From IMG/VR virus record IMGVR_UViG_3300029922_000013, positions 1 to 64,000 of that record: a DNA stretch of 64,000 bases. One strand, 5' to 3'. The translations under genes and the position numbers were made by a program. Positions 19,290 to 27,185 of this stretch are shown one piece after another (within the stretch, counting starts at the first letter, position 1; the number at the start of each line of letters is the position of its first letter). The notes under the pieces were generated by a model. The model was not told the DNA's origin and made no database searches. It was given only the letters and a program-made list of their open reading frames with translations. The DNA comes from a virus.

Positions 19290-22200
19290 TCACTCCTCAG
19301 TCCATTCCACGTAGCAAGTCCATGTACCGCCCGCAACCGTGGTAGCGTTTAGATTAATGGATAGCACCTGTGTAGTGCCTCTTAGAACGACACATTTTTC
19401 TGGCAAATAACCAAAATCCCATTCATTTACAAAGTCGGCGATGTCAGTTCCTGAGGTAGGGATAAACATTCTTGCTGCTCTTACGGTACCCACAGCTGCG
19501 CCCAATGTAGTAGGATTAGCAGTATAGTTCAATACAGTAGCAGTTGCAGCAGCATCACTACTATCATGGGGTACGGCTGTAGCCGCTGCAGAAGTGCCAC
19601 CAGAGTTTGCCGCAGATTTCTTTATGAGTAAAATATTTACTACTCCGGCTGTAGTTACTTGAGCGCTGAACCCAACTCTCAGAATTCTTATAGTTTTGGT
19701 GGCCGAACCGGTAATGGTAAAAATGTCTGTTGCAGCGGTGGCGGAGGCAAAACCAATTGCAGAAGTAGCCGAGTACGTTGCTTTTAAGCCATCGACCGGC
19801 GCAGATTCTGTCAATAAGAAGCCAGATGCTGTCACTTGTAATCCAGCTTGTTCTCCATTTGTCAGGGTAGGAAGAGTAGTATTGAAAACGCCCCCAACAA
19901 GCGCAGAACCGGTTCCGGCAGTCCCAGCGCCTGGGCCGGAACCAACTATGTTGTCAATTAACTGTAAGGAAGTTATTTCCGTAGCCTGATTCGCAGCGGT
20001 GGCCGCACCGGTAGGAAGAGATACTGTGCCTGTAATATTATCTATATTGAAATTGTCTACGCCTGTCGAAACAATCAAAGCGCCTCTCGCAGTAGATTGA
20101 GCTTCAACAGTTTCACCAGTCGTTACTGTTGGTTGAGTAGTATTGAATACGCCACCAATTTGTACCGGATTTCCTGCTTTAGCCGCTCCGCTAGCTGAAT
20201 CTCCTTGAACAGTCCAAGGTGGAGTTCCCTGTTGAACAGTCCATGTTCCAGATTGGCTTGCTGGTATCGCGGTTTGATCTGTTGGTAGTACAACTCGCAG
20301 TACCTGAGCAGTAGTGGTACCTGCTCCGAATGCAGCAGCACCAGTCGCGTTACCGATTTGAGAAGCGGTTCTAAGTGTACTTGCTCCAACGGTGCCATAG
20401 TTAGTATCAACGGTAGTGGGAAAATTAGATGCATTTGCGATCGTCAGTAATCTACCGCTAGAATCTACTTGCAACGCAGCCTGTTGCCCTGTAGTCAGAG
20501 TGGGCAGTAAGGAATTATATTGTCCCCCAGCTAGGCTAGACTTTGTGGCTACTGTTCCTGGAGTGACAGGTCCATCGGAAGAATCTGTAACTAGCCAAGG
20601 AGTAGTATTCGCCGTGTTTCCTGGCTGCACCGTCCATGTTCCGCTTTGTGTTGCTAGTATATTAGAGTCATTTGATACAGTAACACGAGGAATACCTGCA
20701 CCAGAAGCTCCCGTTCCAGTCACGATAGCACTTCCGCCAAAATCAGCTACGTTTATATTCCAGGGAGTAGCGTTGGCTGTTCCTTGATTCGCCGTAACCG
20801 TGCCAGATACAGGTTGGGTAACTCCAGATCCGTCAACTCGCAATGCACCAGCCGTAGTTAGAGAGAGACCTTCCAGTTCCCCAGTTGTGTATGTAGGTGC
20901 CGTAGTGGTAACTGATCCGGCTATATAAGTGGCTTCTGAGGGAGGAGGATTGCCGATAAACGTTACAGACGGATTGGTCGCAGTAACTGACCAACTTCCG
21001 CCTTGGTACACGGTAGCCAATAAATTAGCCTGATTAAGCTGGGTGGCTTCTACCACATCGGCTGCCGCGCCACTATTGATAGTTATAGTGGCTGTTCCCG
21101 AAGTCCAACTCAGAGCTTCAACAACTATAGTTGAGAAAGCTGCTGGCATCATCACTTTATATAGGCCAGTGGTGGTAATTGTTGAGTATGTGTAGGCGAG
21201 AGGAGTGGCTCCATTTGTATTTGCTACAAAAACTCCAAAAGCAGAACTACCTATACCGCCGCTTATCTCTAAAGTTCCGACCCATGTTCCAGAAACTTCT
21301 ATTAAAACAGATCCGCCGCTAAACGCCGTTACGTTTTGACCGCCCGCAGTAATAGTTCCCGTGACAGTTTGAATTAGCCCACCATTAATTATACGCCCCG
21401 AAGAATCCAACTGGATAGCCGATTGCTGACCGGTAGTTAGAGTAGGTAACGTAGAATTGTACTGTCCTCCAGTGAGGATTGATTTTGTAGCAGCGGTTCC
21501 TGGCGATACAGGACCATCAGCCGCATCTGAAGTAGTCCAAGGAGACGCGCCTTGATAAACAGTAGCTAACAAATTTGCTTGATTTAGTTGAACGGCCTCT
21601 ATGTTAGAGGACGCGACGCCACTATTCATTGTTATAGCAGCCGAACCTGAGGTCCATGACTGAACAATCAGTTCAACATTTGTGTATCCTGCTGGGGCCA
21701 AGACTTGATAAGCCCCACTCCCGGTAATATTGCTTACCGTATAAGTACCGGTATTAGATCCTAAAGTTGTATAAGGAATGTTGTATCCAACGCCCCCTAT
21801 GTAACCGATTAGAGCAATGCTCCCAACCCATGTTCCGCTTATATTTATGAAAACAGAACCGCCCCCATTTACGGCCAAACTATTCCCATTACTGGTAAAA
21901 GTGGCCGCAACTGTTTGGAATAACGGAGCTTCTATAACTCTGCCACTTACATCTACTTGAATAGCCGATTGTTGAGTATTGGTTAAAGTTGGAAAAGCTG
22001 TGTTGTATTGTCCGCCAACAAGATCGGAAAAACTAGCCGCTGTACCGGGCGCAGTTGGACCAATAGAAGGTATTACAACGTCTAACCATTGGTTGGTGGA
22101 TAAAGTTTGTGAACTGATTGCATTGCCGGAACCATCATATGTGTTGGCTGCTACCCTAAGAGTTTGCGCCCCAGTAACCCCACTCCCAAAACTAGCAGCC

Positions 22201-22664
22201 CCGGTCGCATTGCCAATCTGCGCAGCAACTCTTAAAGTATTTGCTCCAACTGTACCATAATTTTCATCGTAAGGAAGTGTAACAGCTCCCGTGGTAATTA
22301 ATGCACCAGTTGAAGTAAGTTGTAAAGCCGATTGCTGACCGGTAGTTAGCGTAGGCAACGTAGAATTGTATTGACCACCAATGAGCTGAGAGAAACTAGC
22401 TGCGGTGCCGGGAGTGACAGGTCCATCAGCTTGATCTTTTGTTACCCACGGAGAAGTTGACTGACTTACTGGAACAGCCGTACCGCTGGCGACGCCTTGA
22501 ATGGAAACTACGCCGCCCGCAGGAGTACCAGCCACTCCTTGGCCCGCAACTTGCAAACTTCCGCTCGAATTAACATCGGCGAAGTTGTCAGGAATCCCCC
22601 CCGTGGAGGAAACCCCAGTGATTCTTATGGGTAGACCTTCTTGTACTGACACTAAATCTGCCAT
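19290..22664 (-). CDS. Large repeat-rich tail fibre protein (1124 aa)
   Basis: The sequence consists of repeated modules with PGTAASFSQLIGGQYNSTLP, TLTTGQQSALQLxSxGxL, NYGTVGANTLR and AAQIGNATGAA, interspersed with beta-rich spacers of about 90 residues that occur twice (GGGSVFINISGTWVGSIALI type). The last 190 residues are a different domain with TDIFTITGSATKTIRILRVG, a distal domain widespread in phage structural proteins. Thr, Gly, Ala and Ser dominate and there are very few cysteines, as in fibres. It shares its modules with the 490-residue paralogue at 22768. The gene is preceded by TATAAG 6 nt before the ATG, so it is predicted to be leaderless. Confidence 0.8.
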   Translation of the reverse strand: MADLVSVQEGLPIRITGVSSTGGIPDNFADVNSSGSLQVAGQGVAGTPAGGVVSIQGVASGTAVPVSQSTSPWVTKDQADGPVTPGTAASFSQLIGGQYNSTLPTLTTGQQSALQLTSTGALITTGAVTLPYDENYGTVGANTLRVAAQIGNATGAASFGSGVTGAQTLRVAANTYDGSGNAISSQTLSTNQWLDVVIPSIGPTAPGTAASFSDLVGGQYNTAFPTLTNTQQSAIQVDVSGRVIEAPLFQTVAATFTSNGNSLAVNGGGSVFINISGTWVGSIALIGYIGGVGYNIPYTTLGSNTGTYTVSNITGSGAYQVLAPAGYTNVELIVQSWTSGSAAITMNSGVASSNIEAVQLNQANLLATVYQGASPWTTSDAADGPVSPGTAATKSILTGGQYNSTLPTLTTGQQSAIQLDSSGRIINGGLIQTVTGTITAGGQNVTAFSGGSVLIEVSGTWVGTLEISGGIGSSAFGVFVANTNGATPLAYTYSTITTTGLYKVMMPAAFSTIVVEALSWTSGTATITINSGAAADVVEATQLNQANLLATVYQGGSWSVTATNPSVTFIGNPPPSEATYIAGSVTTTAPTYTTGELEGLSLTTAGALRVDGSGVTQPVSGTVTANQGTANATPWNINVADFGGSAIVTGTGASGAGIPRVTVSNDSNILATQSGTWTVQPGNTANTTPWLVTDSSDGPVTPGTVATKSSLAGGQYNSLLPTLTTGQQAALQVDSSGRLLTIANASNFPTTVDTNYGTVGASTLRTASQIGNATGAAAFGAGTTTAQVLRVVLPTDQTAIPASQSGTWTVQQGTPPWTVQGDSASGAAKAGNPVQIGGVFNTTQPTVTTGETVEAQSTARGALIVSTGVDNFNIDNITGTVSLPTGAATAANQATEITSLQLIDNIVGSGPGAGTAGTGSALVGGVFNTTLPTLTNGEQAGLQVTASGFLLTESAPVDGLKATYSATSAIGFASATAATDIFTITGSATKTIRILRVGFSAQVTTAGVVNILLIKKSAANSGGTSAAATAVPHDSSDAAATATVLNYTANPTTLGAAVGTVRAARMFIPTSGTDIADFVNEWDFGYLPEKCVVLRGTTQVLSINLNATTVAGGTWTCYVEWTEE

Positions 22665-22670
22665 ACTGTC

Positions 22671-22679
22671 CTTATATCA
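22671..22679 (-). promoter_or_regulatory. Extended -10 promoter, leaderless type
   Basis: TGATATAAG on the - strand with hexamer TATAAG at 22676-22671, 6 nt before the ATG at 22664. No purine-rich ribosome site fits in the 6-nt leader (GACAGT). Confidence 0.6.
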
Positions 22680-22711
22680 TATGTATCAGTATCTAGTTCT
22701 TAAAATAGTAA

Positions 22712-22741
22712 GCCCAATTAGATGTAAACACCTAATTGGGC
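22712..22741 (-). terminator. Rho-independent-type terminator after the short fibre gene
   Basis: GCCCAATTAG and CTAATTGGGC form a perfect 10-bp stem with a 10-base loop. On the - strand the stem is followed by TTACTATTTT. It ends transcription of the gene at 22768-24240, just before the separate promoter of the long fibre gene. Confidence 0.75.
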
Positions 22742-22767
22742 CATTCTTTAGTAAAAATAACTAGTTA

Positions 22768-24240
22768 TCAGTTCTGATTTCCTTCAATGGTTGCATACAC
22801 ATCAAAAGCCAATAAGTCTGTGTTAGTAACGGTAACGGTTACAGTGTTACCTGCCGCGATGGTCGGAGGAGCGATTACAGTGATGTCAATATTTGGATTA
22901 GCCGTACTATTAAATCCCACGAAGATAGTGGTTCCGTTATTTTGCACAAGCGCTTTAATTTTACCAGATGCCGAAGCCCAAATTCTTTCCAAATTGAAAG
23001 TATGGGTAGCTACTACGGTATATGTAAAGGTCGTCGAAGCTCCAGCGGCCACAGTAGCGGTATGGTAATCCTGAATCGCCGTGCCGGGAGTAGTTGACAC
23101 CACCGATACAGGAACCGGATTAGTATTAGTTACGTTAGCCCCGGCTATTGCCAGATTCGCGGCCACTCTTAGAGTTTGGGCTCCAGTTGCTCCATTATTA
23201 AAATCTGCAGCGCCTGCAGCATTACCTATTTGGGCAGCAGTTCTTAGAGTCGTTGCGCCAACTGTACCATAGTTTTCATCATAAGGAAATACTACAGCGG
23301 CGTCTACCAACAATCTGCCAGCAGAATCTACTTGCAACGCAGCTTGTTGACCGGTGGTTAAAGTAGGTGGAGTCGAGTTATACTGACCACCAGCTAATTG
23401 CGAGAAGGAAGCTACTGTTCCAGGAGTGACTGGACCATCTGACTGATCTTTGGTAATCCAAGGAGAAGTTCCTTGATTTACAGAACCAATTACGTTGGAA
23501 CCAGTAGGCAAAGGACTATTAGGAGAAAAAGCGACTACCAGCGCGGGTTCAGTAGCTGTAGCGGCAGTTGAGGCTGGAGTTACTGCAACTGGGCCGTTAG
23601 TGCCATCCGTGATCTCCATCGGCCACGCACCAGAGAGAGAAGCAGCCGTCCCTTGGTTAGCTGACACTCTAAGGGTCTGAGCATCAGTAGCGCCAGCACC
23701 GAAGTCAGCAGCTCCAGTAGCATTGCCAATTTGAGAAGCAGTTCTTAAAGTTTGTGCACCCACCGTGCCATAGTTGAAATTGGCAGCACCCGTAGCATTG
23801 CCAATCTGCGCAGCAGTTCTGAGAGTGTTGGCGCCGACCGTTCCATAGTTTTCATCGTAAGGAAAAGTAATGGCAGCATCGACAAGTAATCTACCAGCAG
23901 AATCCAACTGAAGAGCGGATTGCTGCCCGTTTGTCAGTGTTTCTGGTGTAGAATTGTAAATACCACCGGCAAGCACGGAAAATGCCGAGGCCGTTCCTGG
24001 CGCAGCTGGACCATTTGCAGGCGTAATCACTTGGAGCCAGTAGCTGGCACTCAGAAGTTGGTCGCCAATGGCGTTCCCGGAGATATCTTTAAGTACTGAA
24101 AACTGGCTCCCAAATGTGTCTACTGCGGCCTGTTGCGTAGTAGGATTAGTAGCATCGCCCAGTTTAATTATAACATCTTGATATACTGCTTGGCCTGTTA
24201 ATTCTGTCCTAATAGGTAACGCTGAAAATGCATCTGCCAT
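22768..24240 (-). CDS. Repeat-rich tail fibre paralogue (490 aa)
   Basis: It contains the same modules as the 1124-residue fibre: PGTAxxFSxLAGGxYNSTP, TLTxGQQxALQxDSAGRLLV, PYDENYGTVGAxTLRTAAQI and NATGAA. The N-terminus (MADAFSALPIRTELTGQAVY) is related to the start of the long fibre (MADLVSVQEGLPIRI), suggesting a common attachment domain. The C-terminal 110 residues form a separate beta domain with HTFNLERIWASASGKIKALV and an end resembling a carbohydrate-binding or trimeric tip domain. TAGGAG precedes the ATG. Duplication followed by divergence is the simplest explanation for the pair. Confidence 0.75.
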   Translation of the reverse strand: MADAFSALPIRTELTGQAVYQDVIIKLGDATNPTTQQAAVDTFGSQFSVLKDISGNAIGDQLLSASYWLQVITPANGPAAPGTASAFSVLAGGIYNSTPETLTNGQQSALQLDSAGRLLVDAAITFPYDENYGTVGANTLRTAAQIGNATGAANFNYGTVGAQTLRTASQIGNATGAADFGAGATDAQTLRVSANQGTAASLSGAWPMEITDGTNGPVAVTPASTAATATEPALVVAFSPNSPLPTGSNVIGSVNQGTSPWITKDQSDGPVTPGTVASFSQLAGGQYNSTPPTLTTGQQAALQVDSAGRLLVDAAVVFPYDENYGTVGATTLRTAAQIGNAAGAADFNNGATGAQTLRVAANLAIAGANVTNTNPVPVSVVSTTPGTAIQDYHTATVAAGASTTFTYTVVATHTFNLERIWASASGKIKALVQNNGTTIFVGFNSTANPNIDITVIAPPTIAAGNTVTVTVTNTDLLAFDVYATIEGNQN

Positions 24241-24248
24241 AAATACTC

Positions 24249-24455
24249 CTATGTACTACTTGTTTGGCTATCTGTTTCCTGCATAACTTTTATTTTGTCA
24301 AGTATTTCGTTTTCTTTATTTATAGAAATAGCTATACTTGCTTCTATGCGGTTGATTTGCTCTTGAAATTCAAAAACACGAAGTTCTTGTTCTTCTCTGG
24401 CTGCATTCACGCGCTTGTATTCAACTTGTAATTTTTTTAAATCATATGCACTCAT
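24249..24455 (-). CDS. Small coiled-coil protein (68 aa)
   Basis: The protein is one continuous coiled coil (LKKLQVEYKRVNAAREEQEL) with an acidic, Thr/Ser-rich end. GCAGGTG precedes the ATG and a YAATCTTTA box lies at 24477-24468. It is probably a small virion or assembly factor in the fibre block. Confidence 0.6.
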   Translation of the reverse strand: MSAYDLKKLQVEYKRVNAAREEQELRVFEFQEQINRIEASIAISINKENEILDKIKVMQETDSQTSST

Positions 24456-24467
24456 ATAACACCTGCT

Positions 24468-24477
24468 TTAAAGATTG
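24468..24477 (-). promoter_or_regulatory. Candidate late promoter box
   Basis: CAATCTTTAA on the - strand, 13 nt before the ATG at 24455. No TTGACA-like -35. Confidence 0.55.
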
Positions 24478-24502
24478 TTCTTGATTTTCTACATAACATA
24501 AA

Positions 24503-25399
24503 TTATATATTAATTACAAGCACTTGTATTCTAGATTCGAAATCTGCGGGATAGGGGCGAGGATTATAGACCTGAACTTGAATTAAAGTGCCAGCGTTTA
24601 GAAGTAAACCTGAATCATTTCCCGTTGTGAAATTGAATTCACCAGTCAAATCGCCACCAAACATTGTCCTTGCGGTATCTTGTTTGATAGAATTAATCAA
24701 TAAATCATAACGTGCAACATTTTCACCCGAAAAGGGGATTCTTTGTAAAACAGCTTGACTTGCAACCGGAACTGTATAACTTACAATTATAGCTGTCCCA
24801 CCGGCTGCCAGTGAGACTACTTCGTTGTAAGTGCTTATTACCGTTGAATTAGGGCTAGGAACAGATTCAACTATAACGTTTATGGAGCCGTCTGCGTTGA
24901 CTTTTAGAGTATTACCGTCGTCCACAATGGAAACGGAACCGATAGATATAGTTCCCTCCACGGCAACAGGCATCGGATTAGCCGGACCATATATGTTTCC
25001 ATAAGGGTCGACATTTGTAACTCTAAGAGCTACGGTAGGATCAGCCTCGTAAACAGCTTGATCAATATCATCAGCTTTGATTTTATTTTTGGGTTGCATC
25101 CCAAATCCAATAACGGAATTGAGAGCTACTGTAAAGGCGCTGACATCAACAACGGCACCGCTAGCTATACCGCCTGCCGTGCCCGAAGGAGAGCTTCCTG
25201 GCCTGCCCACAATCATTGTGGTGGAGGAGAGAACTTGGTTGATCTGAACAACCATGTGAAGACCGGACGAATTTGATAATTGAGCTTGGCCTTTGACTTT
25301 AAAGCCGACAGTGTCTGCTACAGTTATAACACCTAAAGAAGTGCCATCTGTAGTTAAGGGTGTGGGCGCAACTGTGCTCCAGCTTTTCTCAAATGCCAT
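24503..25399 (-). CDS. Baseplate/tail structural protein (298 aa)
   Basis: The ATG at 25399 is preferred to TTG at 25408. The protein begins MAFEKSWSTVAPTPLTTDGT. A segment KIKADDIDQAVYEADPTVAL followed by NVDPYGNIYGPANPMPV resembles a linker that recurs in phage fibre and baseplate proteins, and related NPxPV-like patterns occur in the fibre pair. The N-terminal 100 residues are beta-rich and the C-terminal 110 residues form a jelly-roll-like region (RIPFSGENVARYDLLI). I infer a baseplate or fibre-attachment protein. The transcript starts at the late box at 25497-25488, giving a leader of about 90 nt that contains three hairpins. Confidence 0.6.
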   Translation of the reverse strand: MAFEKSWSTVAPTPLTTDGTSLGVITVADTVGFKVKGQAQLSNSSGLHMVVQINQVLSSTTMIVGRPGSSPSGTAGGIASGAVVDVSAFTVALNSVIGFGMQPKNKIKADDIDQAVYEADPTVALRVTNVDPYGNIYGPANPMPVAVEGTISIGSVSIVDDGNTLKVNADGSINVIVESVPSPNSTVISTYNEVVSLAAGGTAIIVSYTVPVASQAVLQRIPFSGENVARYDLLINSIKQDTARTMFGGDLTGEFNFTTGNDSGLLLNAGTLIQVQVYNPRPYPADFESRIQVLVINI

Positions 25400-25420
25400 T
25401 TTATCCAATCCTATTCAGGA

Positions 25421-25482
25421 GTTAGCGCCACCGCTAACGGTACTTTTAGCCCACGCTAAAAGCTTGTGAATTGCTTCACAAG
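25421..25482 (-). repeat. Three adjacent perfect hairpins
   Basis: GTTAGCG-CCAC-CGCTAAC (25421-25438), CTTTTAGC-CCAC-GCTAAAAG (25443-25462) and CTTGTGAA-TTGC-TTCACAAG (25463-25482) follow each other within 62 bp. All have 7-8 perfect pairs and 4-base loops, two of them identical. They lie in the predicted 5' leader of the gene ending at 24503. No T-run follows, so they are not ordinary terminators. Confidence 0.85.
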
Positions 25483-25487
25483 TTACC

Positions 25488-25497
25488 TTAAAGATTG
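25488..25497 (-). promoter_or_regulatory. Candidate late promoter box
   Basis: CAATCTTTAA on the - strand, upstream of the triple hairpin and the gene at 24503-25399. Confidence 0.5.
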
Positions 25498-25510
25498 GTT
25501 TTGAAAGGAA

Positions 25511-26539
25511 TTAGAGATCTAAAAGAGGAAGGGGCTTGGGATAAACAGAGCATTCATTGGAAAGCCATGCTTTGGAGAGCTTAATACAGTAATCCTTATT
25601 TCTTGTCCAGTCTTCTTCTTTGATGTGAAGAACCTGAATTCCCTGATAAAGAAATGAATAAGAGTCTTTTATTTCATGATAATTTCTGATATCTTCATCC
25701 GACCAAAGCTTTTTTCTTTTATTTTTTCTCATACATTTAAAAGAATGGTGATAGGTACCATCAAATTCCACAGCTTTTTTCATTTTTTGATTGACAATAT
25801 CTAGCTCGAAACGTTTTATATGAGGTTTTGTAGGAATTTCTATTTTATAAAATTTAATCTTCTTCGAATCTGGCAGAACTTTTCTTATTTCACTTAGTAG
25901 TTCTAATTCCATAAGAGAACTTCCCTTAGATTTTTTCATATGCTGACAAATATCGTCTAGAATTTTCTTTCTATTAGCCGAACAGTAAGCCCCATTACTT
26001 TTTTTATAGAATTCTCCTCTGGTTCCATATTTACTAGCTTCTTTTTTTAAATCCTCGTGGGTCCAGTCCTCTCTTATTAGTCTTGTCATATGACTACATA
26101 TAAGATCTAGAATTTTTCTATTTTGTGCGGTTTGATAAGCATTATCATTTAATTTAGCAAAATCAATTCTAGTGCTATATTTTTGGGCTTCATGCGCTAG
26201 CTCTTGATTTGTCCATGAATAATGGAATTGTTTCATATGAGAACAAATTTGATCTATGTAATCTTTTCTACAGGCAGCTAAATACGCGCCCATCGCGTGA
26301 TTTTTAAAGTCGTTTTTTGAGGAATATTTACTAGCTTCTTTTTTAAGTTCTTCTAAAGTCCATTTCAATTTCGGAGATACTTTCCCAATAGATGCATTTT
26401 TTGGCATGTGAGAACAAACTTTATCAAGAGCTTTGATTTTTATAGCCGCCCTGTAAGCATTAAGGTACAATCTCTTAAATTCATATCTAGTTTTACATTT
26501 CAATGCTAGTTCTTGTATTTTTTCTAAATCCCATGTCAT
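25511..26539 (-). CDS. Homing endonuclease, repeat DNA-binding plus Vsr-like (EDxHD/PD-(D/E)xK) nuclease (copy 1)
   Basis: The start at 26539 (MTWDLEKIQELALKCKTRYE) is set by the promoter; the upstream in-frame ATGs lie inside it. About six repeats of roughly 38 residues (W-x2-EL-x2-EA-x-KY-x-[ST]R-x-[DE]F ... AY-x2-A ... LD-x-[IL]C-x-HM) cover residues 1-230 and probably bind DNA. The C-terminal 110 residues hold the nuclease core: ELDIVN, then AVEFDGTYHHSF, a Lys-Trp-containing helix (KKLWSDEDIRNYHEIKDSY) and IQVLHIKEEDW. The pattern fits Vsr-related homing endonucleases such as those interrupting phage genes. It is a free-standing insertion between the tail tube operon terminator and a baseplate gene. 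Sister copies lie at 40531 and 59701. Confidence 0.8.
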   Translation of the reverse strand: MTWDLEKIQELALKCKTRYEFKRLYLNAYRAAIKIKALDKVCSHMPKNASIGKVSPKLKWTLEELKKEASKYSSKNDFKNHAMGAYLAACRKDYIDQICSHMKQFHYSWTNQELAHEAQKYSTRIDFAKLNDNAYQTAQNRKILDLICSHMTRLIREDWTHEDLKKEASKYGTRGEFYKKSNGAYCSANRKKILDDICQHMKKSKGSSLMELELLSEIRKVLPDSKKIKFYKIEIPTKPHIKRFELDIVNQKMKKAVEFDGTYHHSFKCMRKNKRKKLWSDEDIRNYHEIKDSYSFLYQGIQVLHIKEEDWTRNKDYCIKLSKAWLSNECSVYPKPLPLLDL

Positions 26540-26547
26540 ATTAATAA

Positions 26548-26576
26548 AGATTATCATCACTAGGGACAAAAGTCAA
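26548..26576 (-). promoter_or_regulatory. Sigma-70-type promoter of homing endonuclease copy 1 (leaderless)
   Basis: TTGACT at 26576-26571, a 17-bp spacer and TAATCT at 26553-26548 on the - strand, with the ATG 8 nt further at 26539. No ribosome site is present between them. Confidence 0.75.
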
Positions 26577-26609
26577 TAAAAAAAGGGGAAAAGTTTCCTT
26601 CTCCCCCTT
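26577..26609 (-). terminator. Rho-independent terminator after the tail tube gene
   Basis: On the - strand, AAGGGG and CCCCTT form a 6-bp stem around a 15-base loop and are followed by a run of seven T. It ends the sheath-tube operon and directly abuts the homing endonuclease promoter. Confidence 0.7.
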
Positions 26610-26633
26610 CCCATAATACTTTTATTTAAAAAC

Positions 26634-27164
26634 TTATGGCCAAGAAGGAGTTCCTTCGCCATCAGTTGGATTGCCGCTTGCATCTGTCGTGCTTTCGTCA
26701 AATGCTGCAATGCCACTATAGCTAATATTGATTTTAGTAGTCGCCCTCGCCGAGTAACTTTCAGAATCCGTAGTTGGAACGCAACCAGTGACAACCATTA
26801 AGGTATCGCCAGTTTGTCTATCCACAACCTTTACAACGACACCCTGATAAGTCAAAAGTTGTGCCAAGGTAGGGAAGTTACCCAGAACCGTGGTACCAGC
26901 GCCTACAACTCGAAATCCACCACAATTCAAGGTGACTTCATTGTAAGCTGTGATAGCCTGTTCACGTGCGCTATATTGGCCCAAAGTATGGATAGCTTCA
27001 GCTGAAAGACCTCTGTTTCTAGAAACAGTATCAAATACTCCAGCCAAAACAAGAGTTCCTACGCTATTAGGTAGATACAGTTGTGCTCTGCCCCCAGTTA
27101 CAGTGTAACTTTGGCCAGGACCCCCGTTAGTAGGTCTATAATTAGGTAATTGTGCTCCTGCCAT
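26634..27164 (-). CDS. Tail tube protein
   Basis: The protein is 176 residues, the usual size of myophage tube proteins. It lies 21 nt after the sheath gene in the same operon, the standard order. The sequence is beta-rich with blocks AQLYLPNSVGTLVLAGVFDT, REQAITAYNEVTLNCGGFRV and LMVVTGCVPTTDSESYSARA, which suits a two-layer beta-sandwich that stacks as hexamers under the sheath. The C-terminal tail is Asp/Thr/Gly-rich. TAAGGAG precedes the ATG. The identification rests on size, position and composition. Confidence 0.75.
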   Translation of the reverse strand: MAGAQLPNYRPTNGGPGQSYTVTGGRAQLYLPNSVGTLVLAGVFDTVSRNRGLSAEAIHTLGQYSAREQAITAYNEVTLNCGGFRVVGAGTTVLGNFPTLAQLLTYQGVVVKVVDRQTGDTLMVVTGCVPTTDSESYSARATTKINISYSGIAAFDESTTDASGNPTDGEGTPSWP

Positions 27165-27185
27165 ATTCTATTCTCCTTATAAAAA

